Position numbers and translations under genes: made by a program. From assembly GCF_028728205.1 (NCBI RefSeq), contig NZ_JAQYUU010000001.1:2154082-2218081 (forward strand): DNA of 64,000 nt. Reading direction: 5' to 3'. Positions 7,250 to 16,072 of this stretch are shown one piece after another. The stretch's first letter is position 1. Every line of letters starts with the position of its first letter. The DNA comes from Clostridium sp. 'White wine YQ' (GTDB lineage: Bacteria; Bacillota; Clostridia; Clostridiales; Clostridiaceae). The notes under the pieces were generated by a model. It made no database searches and was not told the DNA's origin. It saw nothing but the letters and a program-made list of their open reading frames with translations.

Positions 7250-8989
7250 GTGATAAAAGTTGATAATTTGTCCTATTCGTTCCCCCAAAAAGATTTATTT
7301 AATAACATTTCATTTACATTAGAAGATGGTAATCATTGTGCTTTTATAGGAACAAACGGTAGCGGAAAAAGTACACTGATAGATATAATTATGTATCCAG
7401 AAAAATATATGTTCGATGGTAGTTTAGAACTATCCCCTAATTGTAGAATTGGTTATGTAAGTCAATTCTCACATTTGGACAATATAGAAGAAATTACTGT
7501 TTTTGATTATATAGCAGAAGATTTTATTAAATTACAAAATGAAATAACATCTATTTGTACTGAAATGGAAACATCCTCTGATATTGATACTTTACTAGAA
7601 AAGTATCAACAAACTTTAGATGCATTTGATGCAATTAATGGTGCCGACTACGAAAACAACATTAATAAGAGCCTAAATCTTGCAAACTTAATAAAGTATA
7701 AAGATTTAATGATATCTGAGCTTAGCGGTGGGCAGTTCAAGCTTATTCAAGTAATCAAGGAAATGCTAAACTCTCCAGACTTAATGATTATGGATGAACC
7801 TGATGTATTTTTAGACTTTGATAATCTTAAAGCACTTAAAGATCTAATTAATTCACACAAAGGAACAATGTTAATTATTACGCACAGCAGATATCTATTG
7901 AATCACTGTTTTGACAAGATTATTCACCTAGAAAACATGGAGCTTCAAGAGTATGACGGAAACTTTATTGATTATAACTTCTCATTACTCGAAACTAAAA
8001 TTGAATTACAAGAGCTAGCTGCTTCTGATAATGAAGAATTTGAGAGAAACGAAAAGTTAATAAAAAAACTAAGAGATATAGCAACTGACAATGCTGAAGC
8101 TTTTAGAGGGAGAACCCTAAGAGCTAGAGTTAAATATCAAGAAAGATTAGAAAAACGTATGATTAAAGCACCATTTGTAGATATTAAGCAACCGAATATA
8201 CGTTTATCTACATATAATGTGCCCGAAGAAATTGTTGCTTTAAAAGTTAAGGATTATAGCATCTCCTTTGACGATTTGCTTCTAGAAAATGTTAACTTTG
8301 AGATTAAATCTACTGATAAAATAGCCATTATCGGTTCAAATGGTACCGGTAAAACAACCTTACTTCAAGAAATATATAAAAATAATCATGATTCTATTGA
8401 AATAAATGAAAATGTTAAAATAGCTTATTTATCTCAGCTTCAAGGCAAAACACTAAATGAATCTAATACGATACTTGAAGAATTTTTTGATGCTGGCTTT
8501 AAAACCTATGATGATATTAAAGCTCATATTTCAAACTATGGTTTTGAAGAAGAAATGATTAATCAAAAGATAGGATCTTTATCTGGTGGAGAAAAAAATA
8601 TACTTCAATTGGCTAAAATCTCTGATAGTAAAACAAACATGTTACTTCTTGATGAGCCTACAAGTCATTTAGACACCTATTCACAAATAGCATTAGAGAA
8701 AGCCATATCAAATTATCAAGGCGCGATACTTATGATTTCTCATGATTTCTATTCTATAGTTAACTGTATGGATTTTGTTTTAATCATTGAAGATAAGACA
8801 ATTAGAAAAATGAATATGCGAAAATTTAGAAAGATGATTTATGCTAAGCATTTTAGCTTAGACTATTTAGAAATAGAACAAAAGAAAAAATTAGTTGAAA
8901 TAAGAATAGAATCTGCTTTAAAAAATACTGATTTTACGCTTGCAAAAGATTTATTAGAAGAGTTAGAAGCGCTGATTAAATTACTCTAA
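7250..8989 (+). CDS. ABC-F family ATPase
   Basis: 579 residues from GTG 7250, with AGAGAGG seven bases upstream; an in-frame GTG at 7229 overlaps the leader terminator and is less likely. Two ATPase domains without membrane segments are joined by a charged linker. The first has Walker A GTNGSGKST, signature LSGGQFK and Walker B LMIMDEPDVFLD. The second has GSNGTGKTT, LSGGEKN and LLLDEPTSHLD. Both catalytic Glu residues are kept, but the first D-loop reads PDVFLD instead of the usual PTNHLD. ABC-F proteins bind the ribosomal E site, and several protect ribosomes from macrolides, lincosamides or pleuromutilins. A resistance role is suggested by the leader terminator but not shown; a housekeeping translation factor is the alternative. 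Confidence 0.85.
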   Translation: MIKVDNLSYSFPQKDLFNNISFTLEDGNHCAFIGTNGSGKSTLIDIIMYPEKYMFDGSLELSPNCRIGYVSQFSHLDNIEEITVFDYIAEDFIKLQNEITSICTEMETSSDIDTLLEKYQQTLDAFDAINGADYENNINKSLNLANLIKYKDLMISELSGGQFKLIQVIKEMLNSPDLMIMDEPDVFLDFDNLKALKDLINSHKGTMLIITHSRYLLNHCFDKIIHLENMELQEYDGNFIDYNFSLLETKIELQELAASDNEEFERNEKLIKKLRDIATDNAEAFRGRTLRARVKYQERLEKRMIKAPFVDIKQPNIRLSTYNVPEEIVALKVKDYSISFDDLLLENVNFEIKSTDKIAIIGSNGTGKTTLLQEIYKNNHDSIEINENVKIAYLSQLQGKTLNESNTILEEFFDAGFKTYDDIKAHISNYGFEEEMINQKIGSLSGGEKNILQLAKISDSKTNMLLLDEPTSHLDTYSQIALEKAISNYQGAILMISHDFYSIVNCMDFVLIIEDKTIRKMNMRKFRKMIYAKHFSLDYLEIEQKKKLVEIRIESALKNTDFTLAKDLLEELEALIKLL

Positions 8990-9085
8990 ATTAATTGATT
9001 ATAAAGAGGCTCACTTAATCCCCATCTAACATCTGCGCGATATATAATTTCCTAATTACTGAATACACAGTACTCAGTAACAAAT

Positions 9086-9120
9086 AAAGGCCCTAGACTG
9101 ATTAATTAGTCCAGGGCTTT
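9086..9120. terminator. Bidirectional terminator between convergent units
   Basis: Arms AAAGGCCCTAGACT and AGTCCAGGGCTTT pair with one bulge and one mismatch around ATTAATT or similar. U-rich sequence follows on both strands. It separates the plus-strand ABC-F gene from the minus-strand small membrane protein pair. Confidence 0.75.
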
Positions 9121-9139
9121 ATTACTATTATACTTATCT

Positions 9140-9394
9140 TTATGATAATGAAAGAATAATCTTATATAGAACATATCCTATAGGAAATAAAATGAATATA
9201 AGTCCTAAGATTATTGAGCTTGTATTAAATAAAGGTTTTGATACACCATTTTTTGTTTCCATCTGCTTTAAGTATATTTTATCCATTGCTACCCCTGTAC
9301 CACCAATAATTATGAGAGATATTCCTATAAAACAACTAAATGCAATAAGAATTCCAATTATAGCCGCTAAATACGGTAAAATAAAAAAGAACAT
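9140..9394 (-). CDS. Small membrane protein, unknown function
   Basis: 84 residues from ATG 9394 (RBS GGAGGTGGCCTG). There are two long hydrophobic segments (about 3-35 and 57-82) joined by a hydrophilic loop DKIYLKQMETKNGVSKPLF. No family is recognised. It follows the other small membrane protein gene by 13 bp and the two are probably co-transcribed, ending at the hairpin at 9086-9120. Membrane location is clear from the sequence; any role (for example as a two-component membrane complex or immunity-like protein) would be a guess. Confidence 0.6.
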   Translation of the reverse strand: MFFFILPYLAAIIGILIAFSCFIGISLIIIGGTGVAMDKIYLKQMETKNGVSKPLFNTSSIILGLIFILFPIGYVLYKIILSLS

Positions 9395-9407
9395 CAGGCC
9401 ACCTCCA

Positions 9408-9641
9408 TCAAAATCTATTCAAAATAAATACTCCTGCAATCAAATAGCACAAAGTAATTAAAATACCCACCCACATATGTATGGCTGAAAGTAACCAATA
9501 ACTAACTTTTACTTTTTTATCATCTGTATCGAAAAGTTTGCTCGCCTTCATGCCCTTATAGCCTCGTACTATTGCAATGATAGCCAGAACTAGAGCAACT
9601 ACAAGTGCTAAAAGAATAAGTGCATTTCCTAGTTGTATCAT
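9408..9641 (-). CDS. Small membrane protein, unknown function
   Basis: 77 residues from ATG 9641 with RBS GGGGGACGAAG. Two transmembrane helices (about 5-25 and 50-73) flank a basic, hydrophilic loop VRGYKGMKASKLFDTDDKK. No known family is recognised. It is the first of a two-gene unit with the 84-residue protein. The sequence shows no signal-peptidase site and no cysteines. Strong RBSs on both genes and a promoter-like extended -10 upstream support real expression. Confidence 0.6.
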   Translation of the reverse strand: MIQLGNALILLALVVALVLAIIAIVRGYKGMKASKLFDTDDKKVKVSYWLLSAIHMWVGILITLCYLIAGVFILNRF

Positions 9642-9754
9642 CTTCGTCCCCCTTTTCCATAAAGATTATTATTATTTCGGATTGATATATCTTCACAATA
9701 TATAGATAATCTGTTGCTTACATTTTTCCATAAGGTTAAGTTAACTACATAACC

Positions 9755-9763
9755 ATTATAACA
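9755..9763 (-). promoter_or_regulatory. Extended -10 promoter for the small membrane protein pair
   Basis: On the minus strand TGTTATAAT is a full extended -10 element, about 115 bp before ATG 9641. The -35 region is poor (TTCATA). Inferred from sequence only. Confidence 0.4.
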
Positions 9764-9833
9764 CAATATTTCATTATATGAATAAAATGGAAACTTAAGA
9801 AGGGTTATTAGATGATAGATTGATTTTTATCAT

Positions 9834-10454
9834 TCATTTTACTTTTGCCATAACTTTAACGCAATATTCTTTTACACCTACAACACCATTGCTTTTATAT
9901 ACTTTATTTAAATCACTACCAATTCCACCACAATCTGCTCCAGCTTGTATCCATTCACTTATATTATCCTTATTTACTCCGCCAGTAGGCATTATATTAA
10001 TATCTGGAAATATTGATTTTGCTGCTCCTATAAATCCTTTTCCAACAACACTTCCTGGAAATAGTTTTATAAATCTTAATCCTAATTTATAAGCTTTGTT
10101 TACTTCTGACATTGTCATTAGCCCAGGAATTATTAATGCCTTTCTTTGACTCGCATAACTTATTATTTCTTCATCAATGCAAGGTGAAACAATAAAATCA
10201 GCATTATTATCGATGCACTCATCTACAGCATCTTTAGTTAAAACAGTTCCTGCTCCAACATACGTACCTTTATATGCTTCTTTTAATTCTTTTATGAGCT
10301 TTGGTGCATTGGGTACACTCATAGTTATTTCTATAATCTTCATTCCACCGTCAATAGCTGCCATACTAATTTCCTTTGCTTCTTCATATGTATTAGTTCT
10401 AATAACAGCTACTGCTTTTTCTTCTTTTAAAATATTATAAAGTTCTTCAAACAT
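9834..10454 (-). CDS. kdgA: KDPG/KHG aldolase
   Basis: 206 residues, a full-length class I aldolase of the Eda family that splits 2-keto-3-deoxy-6-phosphogluconate into pyruvate and glyceraldehyde 3-phosphate. Visible family features are AVIRTNTYEEA near the N-terminus, GGMKIIEITMSVPNA, GAGTVLT, the Schiff-base lysine region FIKLFPGSVVG and the phosphate-binding MPTGGV. It is the last gene of the hexuronate operon, 91 bp after kdgK, and completes the route from glucuronate to central metabolism. The RBS AGGTGA is about 11 nt from the ATG, a little far. Confidence 0.93.
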   Translation of the reverse strand: MFEELYNILKEEKAVAVIRTNTYEEAKEISMAAIDGGMKIIEITMSVPNAPKLIKELKEAYKGTYVGAGTVLTKDAVDECIDNNADFIVSPCIDEEIISYASQRKALIIPGLMTMSEVNKAYKLGLRFIKLFPGSVVGKGFIGAAKSIFPDINIMPTGGVNKDNISEWIQAGADCGGIGSDLNKVYKSNGVVGVKEYCVKVMAKVK

Positions 10455-10545
10455 TATTTACACATCACCTTTTATTTATAACTTTATTTAAGGTTATTCT
10501 ATTGCTATCTTTTTACTTTGTTCTTATATTTTGAGGATTATTGTT

Positions 10546-11493
10546 CTAACGCTCTATTTTTTTTGCTTGTCCTAAATGTACTAAAACATCATCATAATAA
10601 GGTAATCCTTCATTATCACCTTCGACACCAACTACTAGGGATCCAACTGCATTTGCAAATGTAACACAACTTTCTAGTGTTTCACCTTTAAGTAGCGCAG
10701 TTAAAAATCCTGCTGCAAATCCATCTCCCGCCCCTACTGTATCTACTAACGCTTTTGGTTTAATAGCTGGAACTTCATATATATTTTTACCATCTGAACC
10801 TATTGCTCCTTTAGCTCCTCTTTTAACAATAACTTTCTCTATTCCATAACCGTGAAAAGTTTCTATTGCCTTTTCTATATTAGTATCTTCTAATAATAGT
10901 TCTACTTCTTTATCTCCTATTAAGAGAATATCAACACTAGGTAAAATCCTTTGTATAAAATATTTTGCTTCTTCTTTTGTCCACATTTTCAATCTAATAT
11001 TAGGATCAAAGGATACCTTTAAATTTAATTTCTTTGCTAATTTTACTGCTTCTATAAACACACTTTGATTATTTTTATTAATTGAAGGAAAAACTCCTGT
11101 TATATGAAGTATTTTTGCATTCTTAAAATATTCTTCATTCAAATCTTCTGGGTTCATTGTACTTGTTGGAGATTTCTCTCTATAATAAAATGACCTACTA
11201 GACCCATCAGATAAAACTTCTCTAAAATATACTGATGTTTGATATCCATCTACAAGCTTAACTTCTGATATATCAACATCTTCTCCTCTTATTGTCTTTA
11301 AAATATATTTTCCGAAATCATCGTTTCCTAGTCTACTTATCCATCCAGATTTTAATCCTAATCTTGAGCAACCAATTGCAACGTTCAATTCTGCTCCTCC
11401 TACTTTTCTTTCAAAAGTATTCGAAAATATTATTGGTCCTTTTTGTATAGGACACATTGCAATCATTCCATCTCCTATTGTAATTACATCCAT
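10546..11493 (-). CDS. kdgK: 2-keto-3-deoxygluconate kinase, PfkB family
   Basis: 315 residues starting at MDVITIGDGMIAM (ATG 11493, RBS AAGAGGTG, which lies over the end of uxaC). The open frame extends 22 codons further upstream into uxaC but without an RBS. PfkB family marks are GGAELNVAIGCSRLG near the N-terminus and the ATP/anion-hole signature DTVGAGDGFAAGF near the C-terminus. In this context it phosphorylates 2-keto-3-deoxygluconate made by mannonate dehydratase, feeding KDPG to the aldolase encoded next. Substrate is inferred from the operon; a general sugar kinase is the alternative. Confidence 0.9.
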   Translation of the reverse strand: MDVITIGDGMIAMCPIQKGPIIFSNTFERKVGGAELNVAIGCSRLGLKSGWISRLGNDDFGKYILKTIRGEDVDISEVKLVDGYQTSVYFREVLSDGSSRSFYYREKSPTSTMNPEDLNEEYFKNAKILHITGVFPSINKNNQSVFIEAVKLAKKLNLKVSFDPNIRLKMWTKEEAKYFIQRILPSVDILLIGDKEVELLLEDTNIEKAIETFHGYGIEKVIVKRGAKGAIGSDGKNIYEVPAIKPKALVDTVGAGDGFAAGFLTALLKGETLESCVTFANAVGSLVVGVEGDNEGLPYYDDVLVHLGQAKKIER

Positions 11494-11509
11494 TGAGCGT
11501 ACACCTCTT

Positions 11510-12913
11510 TCACATGCCGAAATATTCCTTAGCATTGTTGTAACATATACCTTGAACAATATTTTTTAGTAATTTTATATTTTCTGGTACTTCCCCATTT
11601 TCAACCCATTCTCCAATTAGATTACAAGCTATTCTCCTAAAGTATTCATGTCTTGTATATGATAGGAAGCTTCTTGAGTCAGTCAACATTCCAACAAAAT
11701 GGCCTAATAATCCCAAGTTAGCTAATGCTTTCATTTGCTCAATCATTCCATCTTTATTATCATTAAACCACCAAGCTGCACCAAATTGTATTTTCCCCGG
11801 AATTCCATCCCCTTGGAAGTTTCCTATCATAGTTCCTAAAACATAGTTATCCTTTGGATTTAATGTATATAAAATGGTCTTTGGAAGAGAATTTTCTCTT
11901 TCTAGTGAATCTAAAAGTCTAGAAAGGGGGTAAGCCATGCATTCATCATTTATGGAATCAAATCCAGTATCTGCTCCTAAACTTTCAATCATTTTTGTAT
12001 TATTATTTCTAAGTGCTGCTATATGAAGTTGCATTGTCCATCCAAGCATATAATAGTGTTTAGCTACAAATCTAAATGTATAAGTCTTATATTTCTTTTC
12101 TTCTTCTATACTTATAGCTTTACCGTCTAGCACTTTTTTAAATATAGCTGTTGCCTCTTCTTTTGAAACTTCTGAATATACTACTGTATTGTTAAAGCCA
12201 TGATCTGATATTCTACATCCAACTGAATGAAAAAACTTTATTCTTGATTCGAGTGCTAGTAAAAATTCATCATAGCAGTTAATGGTAACTTCAGATATTC
12301 TCTCCAGATTTTTTACCCATGAAACAAAGCCATCTGAACTTATTTCCATTCCCTTATCTGGTCTAAATGTTGGCAATACCTTTACATTAAAGCTTTTATC
12401 TTCCTTAATTTTTATATGATATTCCAATGTATCAATAGGATCATCTGTTGTACATAAAAATTCAACATTTGACTTTTCAATTAAATCTCTTACTCTAAAA
12501 CCTTCTCCACTAAGTAATGCATTAGCTTTTTCCCAAATTAATGGAGCAGTATCTTCATCTAGAACATCATATATTCCAAAGAATCGTTGAAGTTCTAAGT
12601 GAGTCCAATGATAAAGAGGATTACCTATAGCCATAGGTATTGTTTTTGACCAAGCTAGGAATTTCTCATAATCACTTCCATCCCCTGTGATATATTTTTC
12701 ATCTATACCATTACTTCTCATTGCTCTCCATTTATAATGATCCCCGTATAACCATGCTTCAGTAATATTATTAAATTTTTTATTTTCATATATTTCTTTT
12801 GGATTTACATGGCAATGGTAATCAATAATAGGCATTTCTTTTGCGTAGTTATGATATAAATCTATTGCTGTTGAATTAGATAATAAAAAGTTTTCATCCA
12901 TAAATTTTTTCAA
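11510..12913 (-). CDS. uxaC: Glucuronate (uronate) isomerase
   Basis: 467 residues, usual for the family. UxaC interconverts D-glucuronate and D-fructuronate (and galacturonate with tagaturonate). The metal-binding start PIIDYHCHVNPKEIYEN, YGDHYKWRAMR, GNPLYHWTHLELQRFFGI and the C-terminal LTDSRSFLSYTRHEYFRR are characteristic. Translation most likely begins at TTG 12913, because AGGGTG lies five bases upstream of it and 18 bases from the first ATG (12901). It is the third gene of the hexuronate operon, 83 bp after uxuB and with its 3' end providing the RBS of kdgK. Confidence 0.95.
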   Translation of the reverse strand: MKKFMDENFLLSNSTAIDLYHNYAKEMPIIDYHCHVNPKEIYENKKFNNITEAWLYGDHYKWRAMRSNGIDEKYITGDGSDYEKFLAWSKTIPMAIGNPLYHWTHLELQRFFGIYDVLDEDTAPLIWEKANALLSGEGFRVRDLIEKSNVEFLCTTDDPIDTLEYHIKIKEDKSFNVKVLPTFRPDKGMEISSDGFVSWVKNLERISEVTINCYDEFLLALESRIKFFHSVGCRISDHGFNNTVVYSEVSKEEATAIFKKVLDGKAISIEEEKKYKTYTFRFVAKHYYMLGWTMQLHIAALRNNNTKMIESLGADTGFDSINDECMAYPLSRLLDSLERENSLPKTILYTLNPKDNYVLGTMIGNFQGDGIPGKIQFGAAWWFNDNKDGMIEQMKALANLGLLGHFVGMLTDSRSFLSYTRHEYFRRIACNLIGEWVENGEVPENIKLLKNIVQGICYNNAKEYFGM

Positions 12914-12996
12914 ATTATCACCCTACTTTCAAACATTTTTTTAACCAATAGCTAGCATCTGTAACAGTCCCTCTTCTTCAACTGAAAAGTTATACT

Positions 12997-13848
12997 TTAT
13001 ACTCCTGAATATGCACTAAACCCACCATCTACAGGAATTACAACGCCTGTAACAAAGCTGGCTGCTGGTTTTGAAAGTAAGAATAATAATGTTCCTACAA
13101 GTTCTTCACTTTCACCAAATCGTCCCATTGGAGTACTATTTAAAATTTTAGCTGTTCTTTCAGTAGGTTCACCATCTTCATTAAATAATAAATCTCGATT
13201 TTGTTTAGTTACAAAGAATCCTGGTGCAATAGCATTTACACGGATACCTGACTTAGCGAAATGAACTGCAAGCCATTGTGTAAAATTACTTATTGCCGCC
13301 TTAGCTCCTGAGTAAGCAGGAATTTTTGTAAGTGGAGTAAATGCATTCATTGATGAAATATTTATAATGCTTGTATCTTCCTTACCTAACATATCCTGAG
13401 CAAAAACTTGTGTAGGTATTAATGTTCCAAGGAAGTTTAAGTTAAATACAAATTCAACACCCTTAGGATCCAAGTTGAAGAATGTAGTAATATCACTCTT
13501 ATTTATATCTCCTTCAAAATAATATTCATTAGTTGTTGTTGCTCTAGGATTATTTCCACCTGCACCATTGATTAAAATATCACAAGTTCCAAAGTCAGCA
13601 GTAACTTGTGCTCGTGCTGCTTCTAAACTTTCTTTATTAAGTACATCAGCTTTATAAGCTTTTGCTATATTACCTGACTTTGTGATTTCATTTGCGTAAT
13701 TTTGTGCATTCTCAATATTTATATCTAAAAGAGCTACCTTAGCTCCACACTCAGCAATTGCACTAGCAAACATACTACAAAGTACTCCGCCAGCTCCAGT
13801 AACAACTACTACCTTGTCTTTTAAATCTATATTAAATGGTATTTTCAT
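12997..13848 (-). CDS. uxuB: SDR-family D-mannonate oxidoreductase (fructuronate reductase)
   Basis: 283 residues of the short-chain dehydrogenase fold: nucleotide-binding VVVTGAGGVLCSMFA, cofactor Asp in LLDINIEN, NGAGGNNPRA, and the catalytic YSGAKAA (Tyr-x3-Lys). The long insert with TTTNEYYFEGDINKSDITTFF is typical of the SDR-type mannonate oxidoreductases that replace the unrelated classical UxuB in many Firmicutes. It would reduce D-fructuronate to D-mannonate with NAD(P)H. Position between uxuA and uxaC supports this. The glycine-rich loop ends in Leu-Cys where Ile-Gly is more common, a mild deviation. Confidence 0.88.
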   Translation of the reverse strand: MKIPFNIDLKDKVVVVTGAGGVLCSMFASAIAECGAKVALLDINIENAQNYANEITKSGNIAKAYKADVLNKESLEAARAQVTADFGTCDILINGAGGNNPRATTTNEYYFEGDINKSDITTFFNLDPKGVEFVFNLNFLGTLIPTQVFAQDMLGKEDTSIINISSMNAFTPLTKIPAYSGAKAAISNFTQWLAVHFAKSGIRVNAIAPGFFVTKQNRDLLFNEDGEPTERTAKILNSTPMGRFGESEELVGTLLFLLSKPAASFVTGVVIPVDGGFSAYSGV

Positions 13849-13876
13849 AATTATTTACTCCTCTTAATATTTATAA

Positions 13877-14920
13877 TTATTTCAATTTCCCAAGTGCTTC
13901 CCATATACCTGTAATATAACTTGCACCTAATGCTCGATCATATAACCCATATCCAGGTCTACCAGTTTCGCCCCATATCATTCTTCCGTGATCTGGTCTT
14001 AAATAACCTTGAAATTTATTTTTATGTAAAATCTCCATGATTTTAACAATGTCAAGTGAACCACAAGCTGAGAAATGAGCTGATTCCTCAAAACTTCCAT
14101 CATCTAATATTTTTACATTTCTTACATGCATAAAGTGAATTCTTCCTTGTGCACTATATTTATCTATCATTTGATAAATATCATTTGATTTTGTACATCC
14201 TAATGATCCAGTGCATAATGTTAATCCATTATTAGGACTATCAACTAGTTTTAAAAATCTATCTATATTTGCTTCACCAGTTATTATTCTTGGAAGACCA
14301 AATATATCAAATGGCGGATCATCTGGATGTATTGCCATATTTATATCGTTTTCTTTTGCAACAGGAATAACTTTTTCTAAGAAATATTGCAAGTTCCCCC
14401 AAAGAGTTTCTTTATTAATCTTTGAATAATCTTCAAATAAAGCTTTTAAATCTTCTTTCTTATAACTAGAATCCCATCCTGGAAGTGCTAACTCCCCATT
14501 CAATGGATCCATTTTTTCAAGTTGATCCTTGTAATAAACAAGTGCTGTTGATCCATCTTCTAATTCTTTATCAAGTTGAGTTCTTGTCCAATCGAATACA
14601 GGCATAAAATTATAACAGATAACCTTGACACCAGCTTCAGCTAATCTTCTAATATTTTCACTATAGTTTTCTATATATTTGTCACGAGTAGTCTTTCCTA
14701 GCTTTATGTCTTCATGGACCGGCACACTTTCAACTATATCAAAGATAAGACCTGCCTCTTCAACATCTTTTTTTAAATTTGCTATAGTTTCACGGCTCCA
14801 TACCTCTCCAACTGGCACATCATAAACAGCAGTAACAACGCTTCTCATATTAGGAATTTGTCTAATATACTTTAATTTTACAGGATCATTTTCTCCATAC
14901 CATCTAAATGATAATTTCAT
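13877..14920 (-). CDS. uxuA: Mannonate dehydratase
   Basis: 347 residues from ATG 14920 (RBS TAAGAGGTGTTTATT); an in-frame GTG three codons earlier overlaps the RBS spacer. UxuA dehydrates D-mannonate to 2-keto-3-deoxygluconate. Family stretches are [59 protein letters not shown] and the C-terminal [14 protein letters not shown], with metal-binding His, Cys and Asp residues. It is the first gene of the hexuronate operon and is divergent from the AraC-type regulator gene across a 144-bp spacer. Confidence 0.95.
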   Translation of the reverse strand: MKLSFRWYGENDPVKLKYIRQIPNMRSVVTAVYDVPVGEVWSRETIANLKKDVEEAGLIFDIVESVPVHEDIKLGKTTRDKYIENYSENIRRLAEAGVKVICYNFMPVFDWTRTQLDKELEDGSTALVYYKDQLEKMDPLNGELALPGWDSSYKKEDLKALFEDYSKINKETLWGNLQYFLEKVIPVAKENDINMAIHPDDPPFDIFGLPRIITGEANIDRFLKLVDSPNNGLTLCTGSLGCTKSNDIYQMIDKYSAQGRIHFMHVRNVKILDDGSFEESAHFSACGSLDIVKIMEILHKNKFQGYLRPDHGRMIWGETGRPGYGLYDRALGASYITGIWEALGKLK

Positions 14921-15064
14921 AATAAACACCTCTTATTTAAATTACCTTTTCGTTATTTCTATATCTAAATTATATCTTTCTATTTATAATATTTATTGTT
15001 TTTCTTGCTTGAAAAATTACAAAAATTGCTATATTGTATACTTATAAAATGTTATGGAGGCGTC

Positions 15065-15937
15065 ATGGATAATAACATATTAGAATTTACGTCAAGACAA
15101 GTGATGAATTCACCTGATTTTGAATTTTTTCACTACTCAGATAAGCATTCATTAAATGTTGAATATCATAATCATGACTTTTATGAGATATTCTTTTTTA
15201 TCTCCGGAAGAGTTAAATATATTATTGAAGGAAAAACATACAATCTTAGACCTAATGATATTCTACTAACTAACAATAGAGAGTTACATAAACCTGTAAT
15301 TGAGAATGGAATTAATTATGAAAGAATTGTTATTTGGGTTGATCCAAGCTTTGTAAAAAAGATTGAAAATAATGAAACCTCTCTTACACTTTGTTTTGAA
15401 GATTCATCAAAACATCATTACAACCTTCTTCGTCCAAATATCGATCTTCTTCATCTTATTAAGAAGATATATGAAAAGTTTGAGAAATCCTACAATGGAA
15501 ATGATTATGGTGATGCTCTTCTTAGGAAAATCTATATGACAGAATTATTAATATATCTCAATAGAGCATATTTTGATACATCTAAAGAAATTGAAATCGA
15601 TATTGAGCAGAATTCGAAAATAAGCAATGTAGTACATTATATAAATGAAAATTTATGTGAAGATTTATCCCTTGACACATTATCTCAGAAATTTTATATA
15701 AGCAAGTATCATCTTAGTCGTCAATTTAAGCAATATGTTGGCTTTACTATACATCAATATATTAGTAAAAAAAGACTTATTATTGCCAAAATTCATTTGC
15801 ATGATGGAGCTTCTATTGATTCTGCATATATTGATAGTGGATTTAATAACTATCAAAATTTCTTAAAAGCTTTTAAAGATGAGTTTGGATTCTCTCCAAA
15901 AAAATATGTAAAATCACTTTCGGTAAATAAATTATAA
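15065..15937 (+). CDS. AraC-family transcriptional regulator
   Basis: 290 residues from ATG 15065 (RBS GGAGGCGTC); the frame is open for 23 codons upstream without a start signal. The N-terminal cupin domain shows HNHDFYEIFFFISGRVKYII and PNDILLTNNRELHKP. The C-terminal AraC-type double helix-turn-helix shows LSLDTLSQKFYISKYHLSRQFKQYVG and IDSGFNNYQNFLKAFKDEFGFSPKKY. It is transcribed divergently from uxuA, so it most likely controls the hexuronate operon in response to a uronate or intermediate. The ligand is inferred from location. It ends at a strong terminator. Confidence 0.9.
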   Translation: MDNNILEFTSRQVMNSPDFEFFHYSDKHSLNVEYHNHDFYEIFFFISGRVKYIIEGKTYNLRPNDILLTNNRELHKPVIENGINYERIVIWVDPSFVKKIENNETSLTLCFEDSSKHHYNLLRPNIDLLHLIKKIYEKFEKSYNGNDYGDALLRKIYMTELLIYLNRAYFDTSKEIEIDIEQNSKISNVVHYINENLCEDLSLDTLSQKFYISKYHLSRQFKQYVGFTIHQYISKKRLIIAKIHLHDGASIDSAYIDSGFNNYQNFLKAFKDEFGFSPKKYVKSLSVNKL

Positions 15938-15953
15938 GTCTAGATATAAAAAC

Positions 15954-15993
15954 AAATCTTCCGACTACATAAAACTACAGTCGGAAGATTTTT
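15954..15993 (+). terminator. Terminator after the AraC-type regulator gene
   Basis: Arms AAATCTTCCGACT (15954-15966) and AGTCGGAAGATTT (15979-15991) form a perfect 13-bp stem with a 12-nt loop, followed by TTTAATTT. Confidence 0.85.
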
Positions 15994-16002
15994 AATTTAA
16001 TG

Positions 16003-16034
16003 AAAAAACCTAGACATCTCTGTCTAGGTTTTTT
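16003..16034. terminator. Hairpin T1, copy a (CCTAGACA type)
   Basis: Arms AAAAAACCTAGACA and TGTCTAGGTTTTTT with the loop TCTC. It can terminate transcription in both directions and lies between the AraC-type gene and the surface protein gene. An almost identical hairpin with the inverted loop GAGA is at 24721-24751. Both copies are joined on the same side to an ssrA 3'-end relic. Confidence 0.8.
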
Positions 16035-16052
16035 ATATGGTTGAGGCGAAGC
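16033..16052 (-). repeat. ssrA 3'-end relic, copy a (candidate old attachment site)
   Basis: On the minus strand the sequence reads GCTTCGCCTCAACCATATAA, which matches the last bases of the intact ssrA gene and its flank (CCCTCGCCTCCACCATATAA) at all but a few positions. It lies directly beside hairpin T1. Interpretation as the scar of an integration at the ssrA 3' end is inferred. Confidence 0.55.
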
Positions 16053-16072
16053 ATGACCTTTAAAATCCACTA

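Noticed and set aside
9192..10440. Several plus-strand open frames opposite the small membrane protein and kdgA genes
   Set aside because: They mirror the minus-strand genes, lack RBSs and show no domain.
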